Origin: Candidatus Uhrbacteria bacterium
GTDB taxonomy: Bacteria; Patescibacteriota; Patescibacteriia; UBA9934; UBA10169
Length of the DNA: 7,629 bases
Assembly: GCA_003505155.1 (NCBI GenBank)
Contig: DNYJ01000038.1
Coordinates: forward strand, 78,720 to 86,348
Reading direction: 5' to 3'
A program made the position numbers and the translations under genes. The notes beneath the pieces are model-generated. The model did no database searches, was not told the origin of the DNA, and was given only the letters and a program-made list of their open reading frames with translations. Shown piece by piece: positions 1 to 5,169 of this stretch. Position 1 is the first letter of the stretch. The number at the start of each line of letters is the position of its first letter.

Positions 1-809
1 ATGCCGAGCGTTACGCCAAGCGACATGGAACCGGTGTCCCCCATCATAAACCGCGCCGGAGGGATGTTGAACCAGAGGAACGCCAGAAGCGCTCCGACAA
101 TCGCCGCGCACAGCGCCGCCAAATCCTCGCGGCCGATGATAAGGGCGATCACTCCGTAAGCGCCGAACGACGTGAGCAGAACTCCGCCGGCCAGGCCGTC
201 CAACCCGTCCGTCTGGTTAGTGGAAAACGACGTGGCGACGATGATGACGGCAAAGATGAAGAGCGACCAGAACCCGACAGAGAGATCTCCCAGAAACGGC
301 ACATGGAGAATCTGCCACTCGAGTTTAAACGTGAACCACCAGGCTCCGACAAAAGCGATCGCCGTGTAGATGGCCAGACGGTGGCGCGCGCGCAAGCCTC
401 CGCCGTGAGCGCCGATGCCACGCACATTCAGATAATCGTCAACCACGCCAACCAAAGCCGAAGCGACGAGCGCGCCGAGCGGAAGCCATGTTTGAGACCG
501 TGAGAGAAAATCAACGCGCGCGAAAATACGCGTGACGCCCCATGTTTCCGGAAGCCAGATGGAGAGGGCGTGAAGGCCAAGCGCGAGCGCCAAGACGGGA
601 ATCCACACCACAAGTCCGCCCATCGTCGGCAGACCCAACTTCTTGGCGTGAAGGCGGTGAAAAATAGGGGCCTCCTTGACATCACGCAGGCGTTTGCCGA
701 ATTTGTGCTTGAACAAAAAGCGCATGACGACCGGCGTAAACATAAAAGCCAGCGCAAAGGCAAGCGTGGCCACGACGAGAAGTTTAGTAACCGCGAGATT
801 TGTCAACAT
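1..809 (-). CDS. mraY: Phospho-N-acetylmuramoyl-pentapeptide transferase MraY, 5' part (C-terminus beyond left edge)
   Basis: MraY is the integral membrane enzyme that transfers phospho-MurNAc-pentapeptide from UDP to undecaprenyl phosphate, making lipid I, the first membrane step of peptidoglycan synthesis. Translating the minus strand from the ATG at 809 gives 269 residues with no stop before the edge; E. coli MraY has 360, so roughly the last quarter is missing. Family signatures appear in order: PTMGG at 61-65, the GVVDDY acidic pair (D124, D125), the conserved loop NQTDGLDGLA at 198-207 and MGDTGSM at 256-262, separated by hydrophobic helices (about 8-30, 66-86, 110-122, 146-160, 178-195, 211-226, 230-248). 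The usual GTPTMGG reads GLPTMGG here and NLTDGLDGLA reads NQTDGLDGLA, modest departures from well-studied enzymes. The start is 3 bases past the stop of the preceding gene, so it is almost certainly cotranscribed with it. GAGG lies just one base before the ATG, too close for a normal ribosome site. Confidence 0.95.
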   Translation of the reverse strand, partial: MLTNLAVTKLLVVATLAFALAFMFTPVVMRFLFKHKFGKRLRDVKEAPIFHRLHAKKLGLPTMGGLVVWIPVLALALGLHALSIWLPETWGVTRIFARVDFLSRSQTWLPLGALVASALVGVVDDYLNVRGIGAHGGGLRARHRLAIYTAIAFVGAWWFTFKLEWQILHVPFLGDLSVGFWSLFIFAVIIVATSFSTNQTDGLDGLAGGVLLTSFGAYGVIALIIGREDLAALCAAIVGALLAFLWFNIPPARFMMGDTGSMSLGVTLG

Positions 810-812
810 ACC

Positions 813-1247
813 TCAAAGATTGAGAAGGAGTGTGAAGACGACTCCGGCAAACAAAACAACTTCGAGAATCGGCGTCAACCAAAGAACGAGTTGGGCAAGC
901 ATCGGCTCTCCCTGATGAAATCCCAAAGGGAGTAAAGGAGTCCGTCTCTCGATTTCGGAAAACCGCGACGCGAGCGAGAGATTAAGGACGAGCATGACGA
1001 GTCCAAGAACGGGAAGAATGAAGATGCGGTACCATGGACCGAACCCGTCAATGCCGAGATAGATATTGTAGTGCAGAGGGATGAAAGGATTTTCTCGGAC
1101 GATGGGCAAGAGTCTCGAGAGCGGCAGAACGACCATCAACATCACGAGGGTAAGGGAAAAAAGCGCGATCCATTTCGCCCGCGCGTGAGACGCAAAATAT
1201 GAGCGAAAATCTTCTTGAGAGCGGCCAACGGCGTTGAACACAGACAT
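813..1247 (-). CDS. Unrecognised three-helix membrane protein, 144 aa
   Basis: I cannot assign a function. The 144-residue product has three hydrophobic segments, about residues 26-48, 74-94 and 117-142, so it is probably an inner-membrane protein. The most distinctive part is the loop before the second helix, IPLHYNIYLGID at 56-67 followed by GPW at 70-72; its aromatic and polar character suggests a conserved, functional segment rather than a random spacer. I have an impression of similar IPLHYNIY-type hypothetical proteins in CPR genomes, but cannot confirm this from sequence alone. It starts 3 bases after the NifU-like gene and ends 3 bases before mraY, so the three genes form one operon. 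No Shine-Dalgarno sequence is visible. The position beside MraY makes an envelope role conceivable, but that is only contextual. The stop is TGA, supporting the standard code. Confidence 0.85.
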   Translation of the reverse strand: MSVFNAVGRSQEDFRSYFASHARAKWIALFSLTLVMLMVVLPLSRLLPIVRENPFIPLHYNIYLGIDGFGPWYRIFILPVLGLVMLVLNLSLASRFSEIERRTPLLPLGFHQGEPMLAQLVLWLTPILEVVLFAGVVFTLLLNL

Positions 1248-1250
1248 AGA

Positions 1251-1478
1251 TTATGGAACGGAGATGACTTCTCGAATTTGAGGAATAGCTTCGCGAAGAA
1301 CACTTTCGATCCCGGCTTTTAGCGTCATCTCCGAGAGAGGACAATTCACGCACGTGCCCTTAAAACGCACGGAGACGATTCCAGACGTCTCGTCAAAAGA
1401 AACCAGTTCGACATCTCCGCGATGCCGCGCAAGAGCCGGCCGAATGCCCTCCAAGACAGCCTCAATGCGTTCTCTCAT
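1251..1478 (-). CDS. NifU C-terminal-domain (Fe-S scaffold-like) protein, 75 aa
   Basis: This is a stand-alone NifU-like domain, a family that binds Fe-S clusters through a CxxC motif and passes them to target proteins. The 75-residue product carries the family pattern GTCVNCPLSEMTLKAGIE at 41-58, with cysteines 43 and 46, followed by the conserved IPQI segment at 65-68. Its length fits the single-domain Nfu form; the N-terminal IscU-like part of full NifU is absent. I chose the ATG at 1478, giving MRERIEAVLE, because it starts exactly at the domain. The open frame extends far upstream to 2144 but passes antisense through the L27 gene and a palindromic repeat, so that extension is not coding. 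No Shine-Dalgarno site is present; a candidate extended -10 lies 9 bases upstream and a terminator for the previous unit just beyond it. It leads the operon with the membrane protein and mraY. The partner proteins are unknown. Confidence 0.88.
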   Translation of the reverse strand: MRERIEAVLEGIRPALARHRGDVELVSFDETSGIVSVRFKGTCVNCPLSEMTLKAGIESVLREAIPQIREVISVP

Positions 1479-1487
1479 GCGGGAATG

Positions 1488-1496
1488 AGTGTACCA
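1488..1496 (-). promoter_or_regulatory. Candidate extended -10 promoter of the NifU-like/mraY operon
   Basis: The minus strand reads TGGTACACT, an extended -10 (TGn plus TACACT, 4 of 6 matches to TATAAT). The hexamer ends 9 bases before the ATG at 1478, so transcription would begin about 0-3 bases before the start codon. No good -35 box is seen; the expected position falls inside the terminator hairpin at 1496-1521. Some promoter is needed here because that terminator should block read-through from the L27 gene. The hexamer match alone is weak; the spacing shared with other genes in the window is the main support. Confidence 0.38.
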
Positions 1497-1521
1497 AAAA
1501 ATCAGCCCGATGGCGAGCTGA
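1496..1521 (-). terminator. Rho-independent terminator downstream of L27
   Basis: On the minus strand TCAGCTCG pairs with CGGGCTGA across a four-base CCAT loop, giving an 8-bp stem with one G-U pair, followed directly by six T residues. This is a textbook intrinsic terminator oriented to stop transcription coming from the rpmA gene. It is separated from the rpmA stop codon by a 128-base palindromic element, and lies 18 bases upstream of the NifU-like start codon. Confidence 0.8.
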
Positions 1522-1532
1522 CTTTCTGATTG

Positions 1533-1660
1533 GGGATCCTGCAAAAGTCGATGAGATTGCGGATTGTGGGCTGGCAGTCGTTGAAAACGTACTGAATGGT
1601 ACGTTGAGACGATGTCTGGGTGCCCGCAGGCCGCAAGCTCGCGACTTTTGCAGAGATCCC
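1533..1660. repeat. 128-bp palindromic MITE-like element with terminal inverted repeats
   Basis: The ends are GGGATCCTGCAAAAGTCG (1533-1550) and, as reverse complement of 1642-1660, GGGATCTCTGCAAAAGTCG. They differ by one inserted base and one substitution-like position. Pairing continues inward in blocks (TTGCGG, GGGC, CAG, TCGT) to a perfect 7-bp central hairpin, AACGTAC at 1586-1592 with GTACGTT at 1599-1605 around the loop TGAATG. The whole segment is therefore one long imperfect palindrome. It holds no credible gene. Size, terminal repeats and position just 2 bases past the L27 stop fit a non-autonomous transposon remnant, or a repeat whose RNA folds as a long hairpin in the L27 3' UTR. 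A 3-base ATT flanks both sides if the left end is taken at 1532, too short to prove target duplication. The family of the parent element is not identified. Confidence 0.72.
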
Positions 1661-1662
1661 AT

Positions 1663-1944
1663 TTAATTCTGCGGCGTAACCGAGACGTACGTCCGATGTT
1701 TGAGAACGCCGGTGAACGCCTTGGCCATTTTCTTCTTGAAACTGACCAAGCCTTCAGCGACAGCGTAGAGCGTGTCGTCCTTGCCGCGGCGCACATTGAG
1801 ACCGGGATGAACTTTCGTTCCGCGCTGGCGAACAAGGATCTGCCCGGGACGAGCAAGTGATCCGTCGGCCGTCTTGATGCCGAGGCGTTTGGCAACGGAG
1901 TCTCGGCCGTTCTGTGTCGAACCTGCCGCTTTTTTATGGGCCAT
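1663..1944 (-). CDS. rpmA: 50S ribosomal protein L27
   Basis: L27 is a large-subunit protein whose N-terminal tail reaches the peptidyl transferase centre and contacts tRNA. The 93-residue product begins [16 protein letters not shown] and contains [15 protein letters not shown] and [13 protein letters not shown], all characteristic of the family (E. coli 85 residues, so the C-terminal end is slightly longer here). The tail begins directly with MAHKK; the N-terminal extension that is proteolytically removed in some Firmicutes is absent. L27 usually follows rplU (L21), but here it follows pyrG and no rplU is in the window. It has its own strong promoter at 2001-2029, a pyrimidine-rich repeated leader of about 50 bases with no Shine-Dalgarno site, and an intrinsic terminator at 1496-1521, so it can be a monocistronic unit, with possible read-through from pyrG. 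Confidence 0.97.
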   Translation of the reverse strand: MAHKKAAGSTQNGRDSVAKRLGIKTADGSLARPGQILVRQRGTKVHPGLNVRRGKDDTLYAVAEGLVSFKKKMAKAFTGVLKHRTYVSVTPQN

Positions 1945-1989
1945 AGGAAGAGGCTTAAGAAGTTGAAGAGGTTGAAGAAGTCAAAGAGG
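1945..1989 (-). repeat. 9-base tandem repeats forming the pyrimidine-rich leader of rpmA
   Basis: Five degenerate 9-base units run back to back: on the plus strand AGGAAGAGG, CTTAAGAAG, TTGAAGAGG, TTGAAGAAG and TCAAAGAGG. The transcribed (minus) sense is therefore a C/T-rich tract ending CCTCTTCCT immediately before the rpmA ATG. It occupies almost the whole predicted 5' UTR and leaves no ribosome binding site. Antisense it could encode a Lys/Arg/Leu-rich peptide, but this is on the non-coding side of the promoter. It may be a slippage-prone microsatellite-like array. Confidence 0.62.
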
Positions 1990-2000
1990 TTGCGAGGAGG

Positions 2001-2029
2001 AATATACGAGATCGGAGGAAATCTGTCAA
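2001..2029 (-). promoter_or_regulatory. Sigma70-type promoter of rpmA
   Basis: The minus strand has TTGACA (2029-2024), a 17-base spacer and TATATT (2006-2001): a perfect -35 and a 5 of 6 -10 at the optimal distance. The -35 box overlaps the TGA stop codon of pyrG. Transcription would start near 1994, giving an rpmA leader of about 50 bases made of the 9-base repeats. This is the only site in the window with both boxes well matched. Confidence 0.72.
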
Positions 2030-3672
2030 TGGGTTTCGGATTGCTTTTTCTTTGCCATGAGAGCCGCTTTGATGAAGTCGCGGAAGAGAGGGTGCGGAGC
2101 GAGGGGGCGAGATTTGAATTCAGGGTGGAACTGAACGCCAACAAACCACGGATGGTCTTTCAGCTCCACGATTTCGACGAGATTGTTTTCCTTGTTAACA
2201 CCCGAGACGATCATGCCTTTTGCTTCGAGGGCAGAGCGATAGTCATTGTTGAACTCATAGCGGTGGCGGTGGCGTTCGGAGATGTTCGTCTTGCCGTAAG
2301 CCTTGCGAACTTTGGTTCCCGGCTTGAGATCACAAGCATAGGCTCCAAGACGCATTGTGCCGCCGTAGCGGTTCTCGCGGATGTTCTTGAGTTGCGTCGG
2401 GTTGATGTGAATGATCGGATCCTTCGCCGCCTTGTCCACTTCGACCGTATGCGCACCTTTGAGCTTCAAGATGTTGCGGGCGAATTCCACTGTCGCGAGT
2501 TGCATGCCGTAGCAGATGCCGAGGTACGGGATTCTTTTTTCCCGACAGCATCTCACCGTCGCAATTACACCTTCGATTCCCCGCGTCCCGAACCCGCCGG
2601 GAACCAGAATGCCGTCGTGCTTCGAAAGCGTGCGGAGTTTTTTCGGATCGGCCTCGAAATCTTCCGAGTTGATCCAATCCATCTCGATTTTGGCTCCGTT
2701 CGCCCATGCGGCATGCTTCAGGGATTCGATGACAGAGATGTAGGAATCGGAAAGCGTATAGTCACCGGTGGAAAAATACTTCCCAACTACGCCGATCTTC
2801 ACCGTCTTCTTCGCGTCAAACTGCACGCCCGCCATGCGCTTCCATGCGGAGAGATTCTGCTGCTTCGACTTCAAACCAAACTTGCGGAGAATATGCGACG
2901 AGAGTCCTTGTTTCTCAAAGAGCGCAGGGATCTCGTAAATAGATTTCACGTCGGGAGCGGAAATCACATCGTCAGCGTGCACGTTGCAAAACACGGAGAG
3001 TTTCTCGCGGCGCGGACGGTCGAGGAAATGCTCGCCGCGGCAAACGATGAAGTCGGGATGGATGCCGGCGGAGTTGAGCGTACGCGTCGCGTGCTGGGTC
3101 GGCTTGGTCTTCATCTCCCCCAAGTGCGACGGCACAGGAAGATAGCTCACCAAGACAAAGAGCACATCGCCGGGAGATTCGAGGTGCATCATGCGGGCGG
3201 CTTCGAGAAAAAGAATGTTCTCATATTCCCCCACCGTGCCTCCAATCTCGACAACCGTCACATCCGCCTTCGCACGGTCCGATGCCGTTTTGATGCGATG
3301 GATGACTTCCTGCGGAATATGCGGCACGACCTGCACGCACTTGCCCTTGTACTCCAAGTTGCGTTCGCGATGGATCACGCTCTCATACACGCGTCCTGTC
3401 GTCATGTAATTCGTGGAGGTGAGATCGGTTCCCAAGAAGCGTTCATAGTTGCCCATGTCCTGATCGGTCTCGTCGCCGTCGTCGGTGACAAACACTTCTC
3501 CATGCTCCACTGGATTCATCGTTCCGGCATCCACGTTGACGTACGGATCAATCTTGATCGCCGTCACACAGAGCCCGCACGACTGGAGAATCTTCCCGAT
3601 CGAGGCTGTCGTAACGCCCTTTCCAACGCCCGACATGACGCCACCAATGATGAAAATATACTTATGCTTCAT
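2026..3672 (-). CDS. pyrG: CTP synthase (glutamine-hydrolysing)
   Basis: PyrG makes CTP from UTP using ATP and ammonia channelled from glutamine, the last step of pyrimidine nucleotide synthesis. The 548-residue product (E. coli 545) has the N-terminal synthetase domain (about 1-270) with the P-loop GGVMSGVGKG at 10-19, KIDPYVNVDAGTMNP at 40-54, HGEVFVTDDG at 57-66, EIGGTVGEYE at 142-151 and KTKPTQH at 188-194. The C-terminal class I glutaminase domain has VPGGFG at 357-362, the nucleophile Cys387 in GICYGMQ, and His516/Glu518 in QFHPEF, so the triad is complete. GKYFSTGDYTLSD at 298-309 carries a few extra residues relative to E. coli, a variant I associate with CPR bacteria. I chose the ATG at 3672 (MKHKYIFIIGG); a TTG two codons upstream is possible but unnecessary. 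It starts 13 bases after the rplI stop, so cotranscription with rplI is likely. No Shine-Dalgarno site is visible. Every catalytic element appears intact. Confidence 0.98.
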   Translation of the reverse strand: MKHKYIFIIGGVMSGVGKGVTTASIGKILQSCGLCVTAIKIDPYVNVDAGTMNPVEHGEVFVTDDGDETDQDMGNYERFLGTDLTSTNYMTTGRVYESVIHRERNLEYKGKCVQVVPHIPQEVIHRIKTASDRAKADVTVVEIGGTVGEYENILFLEAARMMHLESPGDVLFVLVSYLPVPSHLGEMKTKPTQHATRTLNSAGIHPDFIVCRGEHFLDRPRREKLSVFCNVHADDVISAPDVKSIYEIPALFEKQGLSSHILRKFGLKSKQQNLSAWKRMAGVQFDAKKTVKIGVVGKYFSTGDYTLSDSYISVIESLKHAAWANGAKIEMDWINSEDFEADPKKLRTLSKHDGILVPGGFGTRGIEGVIATVRCCREKRIPYLGICYGMQLATVEFARNILKLKGAHTVEVDKAAKDPIIHINPTQLKNIRENRYGGTMRLGAYACDLKPGTKVRKAYGKTNISERHRHRYEFNNDYRSALEAKGMIVSGVNKENNLVEIVELKDHPWFVGVQFHPEFKSRPLAPHPLFRDFIKAALMAKKKQSETH

Positions 3673-3679
3673 AGACAAA

Positions 3680-3696
3680 GAGGCCTAAGCGGCCTC
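3680..3696 (-). other. Small hairpin over the rplI stop / pyrG leader
   Basis: On the minus strand GAGGCC and GGCCTC form a perfect 6-bp stem around the five-base loop GCTTA, overlapping the TAG stop of rplI. It is followed by TTTGTCT and the pyrG ATG, not by a proper U tract, so it is a poor terminator. It could be a weak pause or translation-coupling element between the two genes, or chance. Confidence 0.3.
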
Positions 3697-4125
3697 GATA
3701 ATGATCTTGACTTGAGACTCGAATCCGCCCGGGAAGGAGACGAGAATATCCTCCTCGCCGGTTTCCTTCATCGGCTTCATCTTGATCTGATCAGCCTTCA
3801 CGTCGTAGCCTTCGCGCTTGAGCGCTTTAGCCACTTCCTTCGCGTTCACGGCGGCGTAAAGATGGCCCGTGTCGCTCACCTTTTCAGTGAGAATCAGTTC
3901 GTACCCGTCGAGTTTGCCGGCCGCATCGCGAGCCTGATCGGATGTTCGTTGTGAGCGGCGCTTCGCCGTCTCCTTCGTCGCGGTTGCCTCCTCGATCGCC
4001 CGATCCGTGGCTTCAACGGCGATGTGTCCCGGAAATAAGAAGTTAAACGCATGCCCGTCGGAGACTTGCACCACGTCTCCTTTTCTTCCGAGCGGCTGGT
4101 GATCTTTCAAGAGGATGACCTTCAT
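3685..4125 (-). CDS. rplI: 50S ribosomal protein L9
   Basis: L9 is a large-subunit protein that binds 23S rRNA near the L1 stalk base and helps maintain reading-frame fidelity. The 146-residue product has the typical architecture: an N-terminal rRNA-binding domain, MKVILLKDHQPLGRKGDVVQVSDG with FNFLFPGHIAVEAT at 28-40, a long charged connecting helix (about 41-75, rich in Lys, Arg, Glu and Ala), and the C-terminal domain from about 76 to 146. The length matches the family (E. coli 149). L9 is absent in several CPR lineages, so its presence helps narrow the possible source. In E. coli it follows rpsR; here it is first in a unit with pyrG. A perfect TATAAT with TGT before it lies 9 bases upstream of the ATG, implying a leaderless transcript; the bases between, CCTCCTCGT, contain no ribosome binding site. 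The stop is TAG. Confidence 0.97.
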   Translation of the reverse strand: MKVILLKDHQPLGRKGDVVQVSDGHAFNFLFPGHIAVEATDRAIEEATATKETAKRRSQRTSDQARDAAGKLDGYELILTEKVSDTGHLYAAVNAKEVAKALKREGYDVKADQIKMKPMKETGEEDILVSFPGGFESQVKIIIEAA

Positions 4126-4134
4126 ACGAGGAGG

Positions 4135-4143
4135 ATTATAACA
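4135..4143 (-). promoter_or_regulatory. Extended -10 promoter of rplI-pyrG
   Basis: The minus strand reads TGTTATAAT, a perfect extended -10 element. The hexamer ends 9 bases before the rplI ATG, putting the predicted transcription start within about 0-3 bases of the start codon. No recognisable -35 box occurs at the usual distance, where the 7-base GTAG repeat array lies instead; an extended -10 commonly dispenses with the -35. Confidence 0.7.
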
Positions 4144-4146
4144 AAG

Positions 4147-4203
4147 GCGGTAGGGAGTAGCCAGTAGGAAGTAGGGGGTTCGTCACTCTTTACCCCCTAC
4201 CGC
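4147..4203 (-). terminator. Possible terminator hairpin overlapping the end of the EI24-like gene
   Basis: Two mutually exclusive 9-bp perfect stems can form. GTAGGGGGT (4171-4179) pairs with ACCCCCTAC (4192-4200), with the TGA stop codon in its loop. GCGGTAGGG (4147-4155) pairs with CCCTACCGC (4195-4203). In the transcribed minus sense the first is followed by TTCCT and the second by CTTTGTT, so neither has a strong U tract. This is the only candidate for ending the toxin-antitoxin/EI24 transcript before rplI. Alternatively it is a by-product of the 7-base repeats. Confidence 0.37.
4148..4175. repeat. 7-base tandem repeats upstream of rplI
   Basis: GTAG recurs at exactly 7-base intervals (4150, 4157, 4164 and 4171) inside four degenerate heptamers: CGGTAGG, GAGTAGC, CAGTAGG and AAGTAGG. 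The array fills most of the gap between the rplI promoter and the end of the EI24-like gene, and supplies one side of the inverted repeats described at 4147-4203. It resembles the short heptameric repeats scattered in intergenic regions of some bacteria, though the dispersal cannot be judged from this window. Confidence 0.6.
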
Positions 4204-4905
4204 TTGCGCATACATCCTCGAAGCCGCGACAACGGCCAGTGGTGGAACAACGAAATTCAAAACCGGAACCAATAGCAGGAAAAAGACGGGGATGGCGAAG
4301 GCAATGATGGAGCGATGATGACGAACGAGAAAGGCGAGACGAGAACGAAACGGAAGAGAGTCTTTTGCAAACGCCTCGCCGAAAAACTCCATCGAGAGGA
4401 GGAGAATTGCGACGACAAAAGCGCCGATGAAGTGCATGACCGTGCCGATGCCGGGAATCACGTTGAAGAGAATGAGCCCGAGCTGGAGAACGATGAAGAG
4501 GGCGCCGAGCTTAAGCGTGTAGGCGAGAGCGCGTGCCATCTCGCGCGGCCAGGAAATCTCTTTGATCACCATCCCCACTTCACGCATTGCGTCCTCGGCG
4601 AGGGCTCCATAAAACGGCGCGCCAATGACGGTCGTGAATGCGGCAAAAACAAAAAGGGCAAGAACGATCGCGGCCGCGACGGCAAAGAAGCCGGCGAGGA
4701 TCGTGAGAATCGCCGCCCACCACGCGTCCGGCAAAGAGAGAGACATCGCCCACTTCGCAAAAATGAAGGCCATGGGAATCACCGTAGCCCACAGAAGCAG
4801 ATTGAGAAAGACAGGAGCCAAAACAAGAAGACGGCGCTTTCTCGTCGCCCACATGAAGTTCCATGCCTGCTCAAGCTCACGTACGGATGCCTGCAACGAA
4901 GACAT
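4183..4905 (-). CDS. EI24/CysZ-family membrane protein
   Basis: The 240-residue product is strongly hydrophobic with about five to six membrane segments (roughly 26-50, 62-92, 129-149, 155-175 and 199-222). Family-like marks are the APFYGALAED segment at 96-105, between the second and third hydrophobic blocks, and the C-terminal NFVVPPLAVVAASRMY at 217-232, both typical of the EI24 (Pfam) family that includes the sulfate permease CysZ. No sulfate-assimilation gene is nearby, so a CysZ role is not supported; treat this as family membership only. It starts 6 bases after the toxin gene stop, with no ribosome binding site, so it is probably cotranscribed with the toxin-antitoxin pair or translated by coupling. 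The C-terminal codons also form one arm of the hairpin at 4147-4203. The stop is TGA. The family call is moderately secure; the substrate is unknown. Confidence 0.75.
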   Translation of the reverse strand: MSSLQASVRELEQAWNFMWATRKRRLLVLAPVFLNLLLWATVIPMAFIFAKWAMSLSLPDAWWAAILTILAGFFAVAAAIVLALFVFAAFTTVIGAPFYGALAEDAMREVGMVIKEISWPREMARALAYTLKLGALFIVLQLGLILFNVIPGIGTVMHFIGAFVVAILLLSMEFFGEAFAKDSLPFRSRLAFLVRHHRSIIAFAIPVFFLLLVPVLNFVVPPLAVVAASRMYAQAVGGKE

Positions 4906-4911
4906 ATCAAC

Positions 4912-5169
4912 TTATCGGTAATGGTTCGTAATTTGGAACACTTCCGCTTTGCCATCCGTGATAAAAAACAACGCCCGATAGGTTTTATCGAGGCGGAAAG
5001 AGTAGATCCCTCGCCAACGCGGTTCCAAGAGTTCTGTGTGAAGAGACGGGTGCCTCAAATCAGATTCAAAGATATTTTTTGCCTTGACCCATTTCTGTTT
5101 CAATCCGCGCTTCGACAGAAATACTTCAAGATCTTTCCGCAGAGGCTTAACGGGAATGCCGTTTGGCAT
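4912..5169 (-). CDS. RelE/ParE-superfamily toxin (type II toxin-antitoxin)
   Basis: The 85-residue product has the layout of RelE/ParE-fold toxins, most of which cleave mRNA at the ribosome while some inhibit gyrase: an N-terminal helical half (about 6-37, many Lys and Arg), then HPSLHTELLEP at 40-50, the core RGIYSFRLDKTYRALFFI at 53-70 and a C-terminal strand ending QITNHYR. The YSFRxD..YR pattern and a terminal histidine are typical. Catalytic type cannot be fixed by eye, so mRNA interferase activity is inferred from the family. I chose the ATG at 5169 (MPNGIPVKPL); a longer frame reaching 5283 would add about 38 residues lying antisense-free but within the antitoxin gene, without similarity to toxins. 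It overlaps the antitoxin gene by 23 bases, the classic antitoxin-first arrangement with translational coupling. The gene is full length and intact. Confidence 0.77.
   Translation of the reverse strand: MPNGIPVKPLRKDLEVFLSKRGLKQKWVKAKNIFESDLRHPSLHTELLEPRWRGIYSFRLDKTYRALFFITDGKAEVFQITNHYR

Noticed and set aside
1533..1660. tRNA or riboswitch in the rpmA-nifU gap
   Set aside because: No cloverleaf, T-loop or known riboswitch core is visible; the structure is a single long imperfect hairpin with transposon-like ends.
1945..1989. CRISPR-like array
   Set aside because: The repeats are 9 bases and contiguous with no unique spacers, and there are no cas genes; the same applies to the 7-base array at 4148-4175.
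1251..2144. Long version of the NifU-like gene
   Set aside because: The upstream part runs through the terminator, the palindrome and the L27 gene in another frame; the NifU domain begins at the ATG at 1478.
3673..3678. TTG start for pyrG two codons upstream
   Set aside because: The ATG at 3672 gives the normal family N-terminus (MKHKYIFIIGG), and neither start has a ribosome binding site to favour the TTG.
3680..3696. Terminator between rplI and pyrG
   Set aside because: The stem is only 6 bp and is followed by TTTGTCT rather than a U run; it is kept only as a low-confidence hairpin.
1936..3954. 672-codon open frame on the plus strand across pyrG and rplI
   Set aside because: It is antisense to two intact, highly conserved genes; the encoded protein shows no recognisable motif and begins with a Lys/Arg-rich stretch produced by the 9-base repeats.
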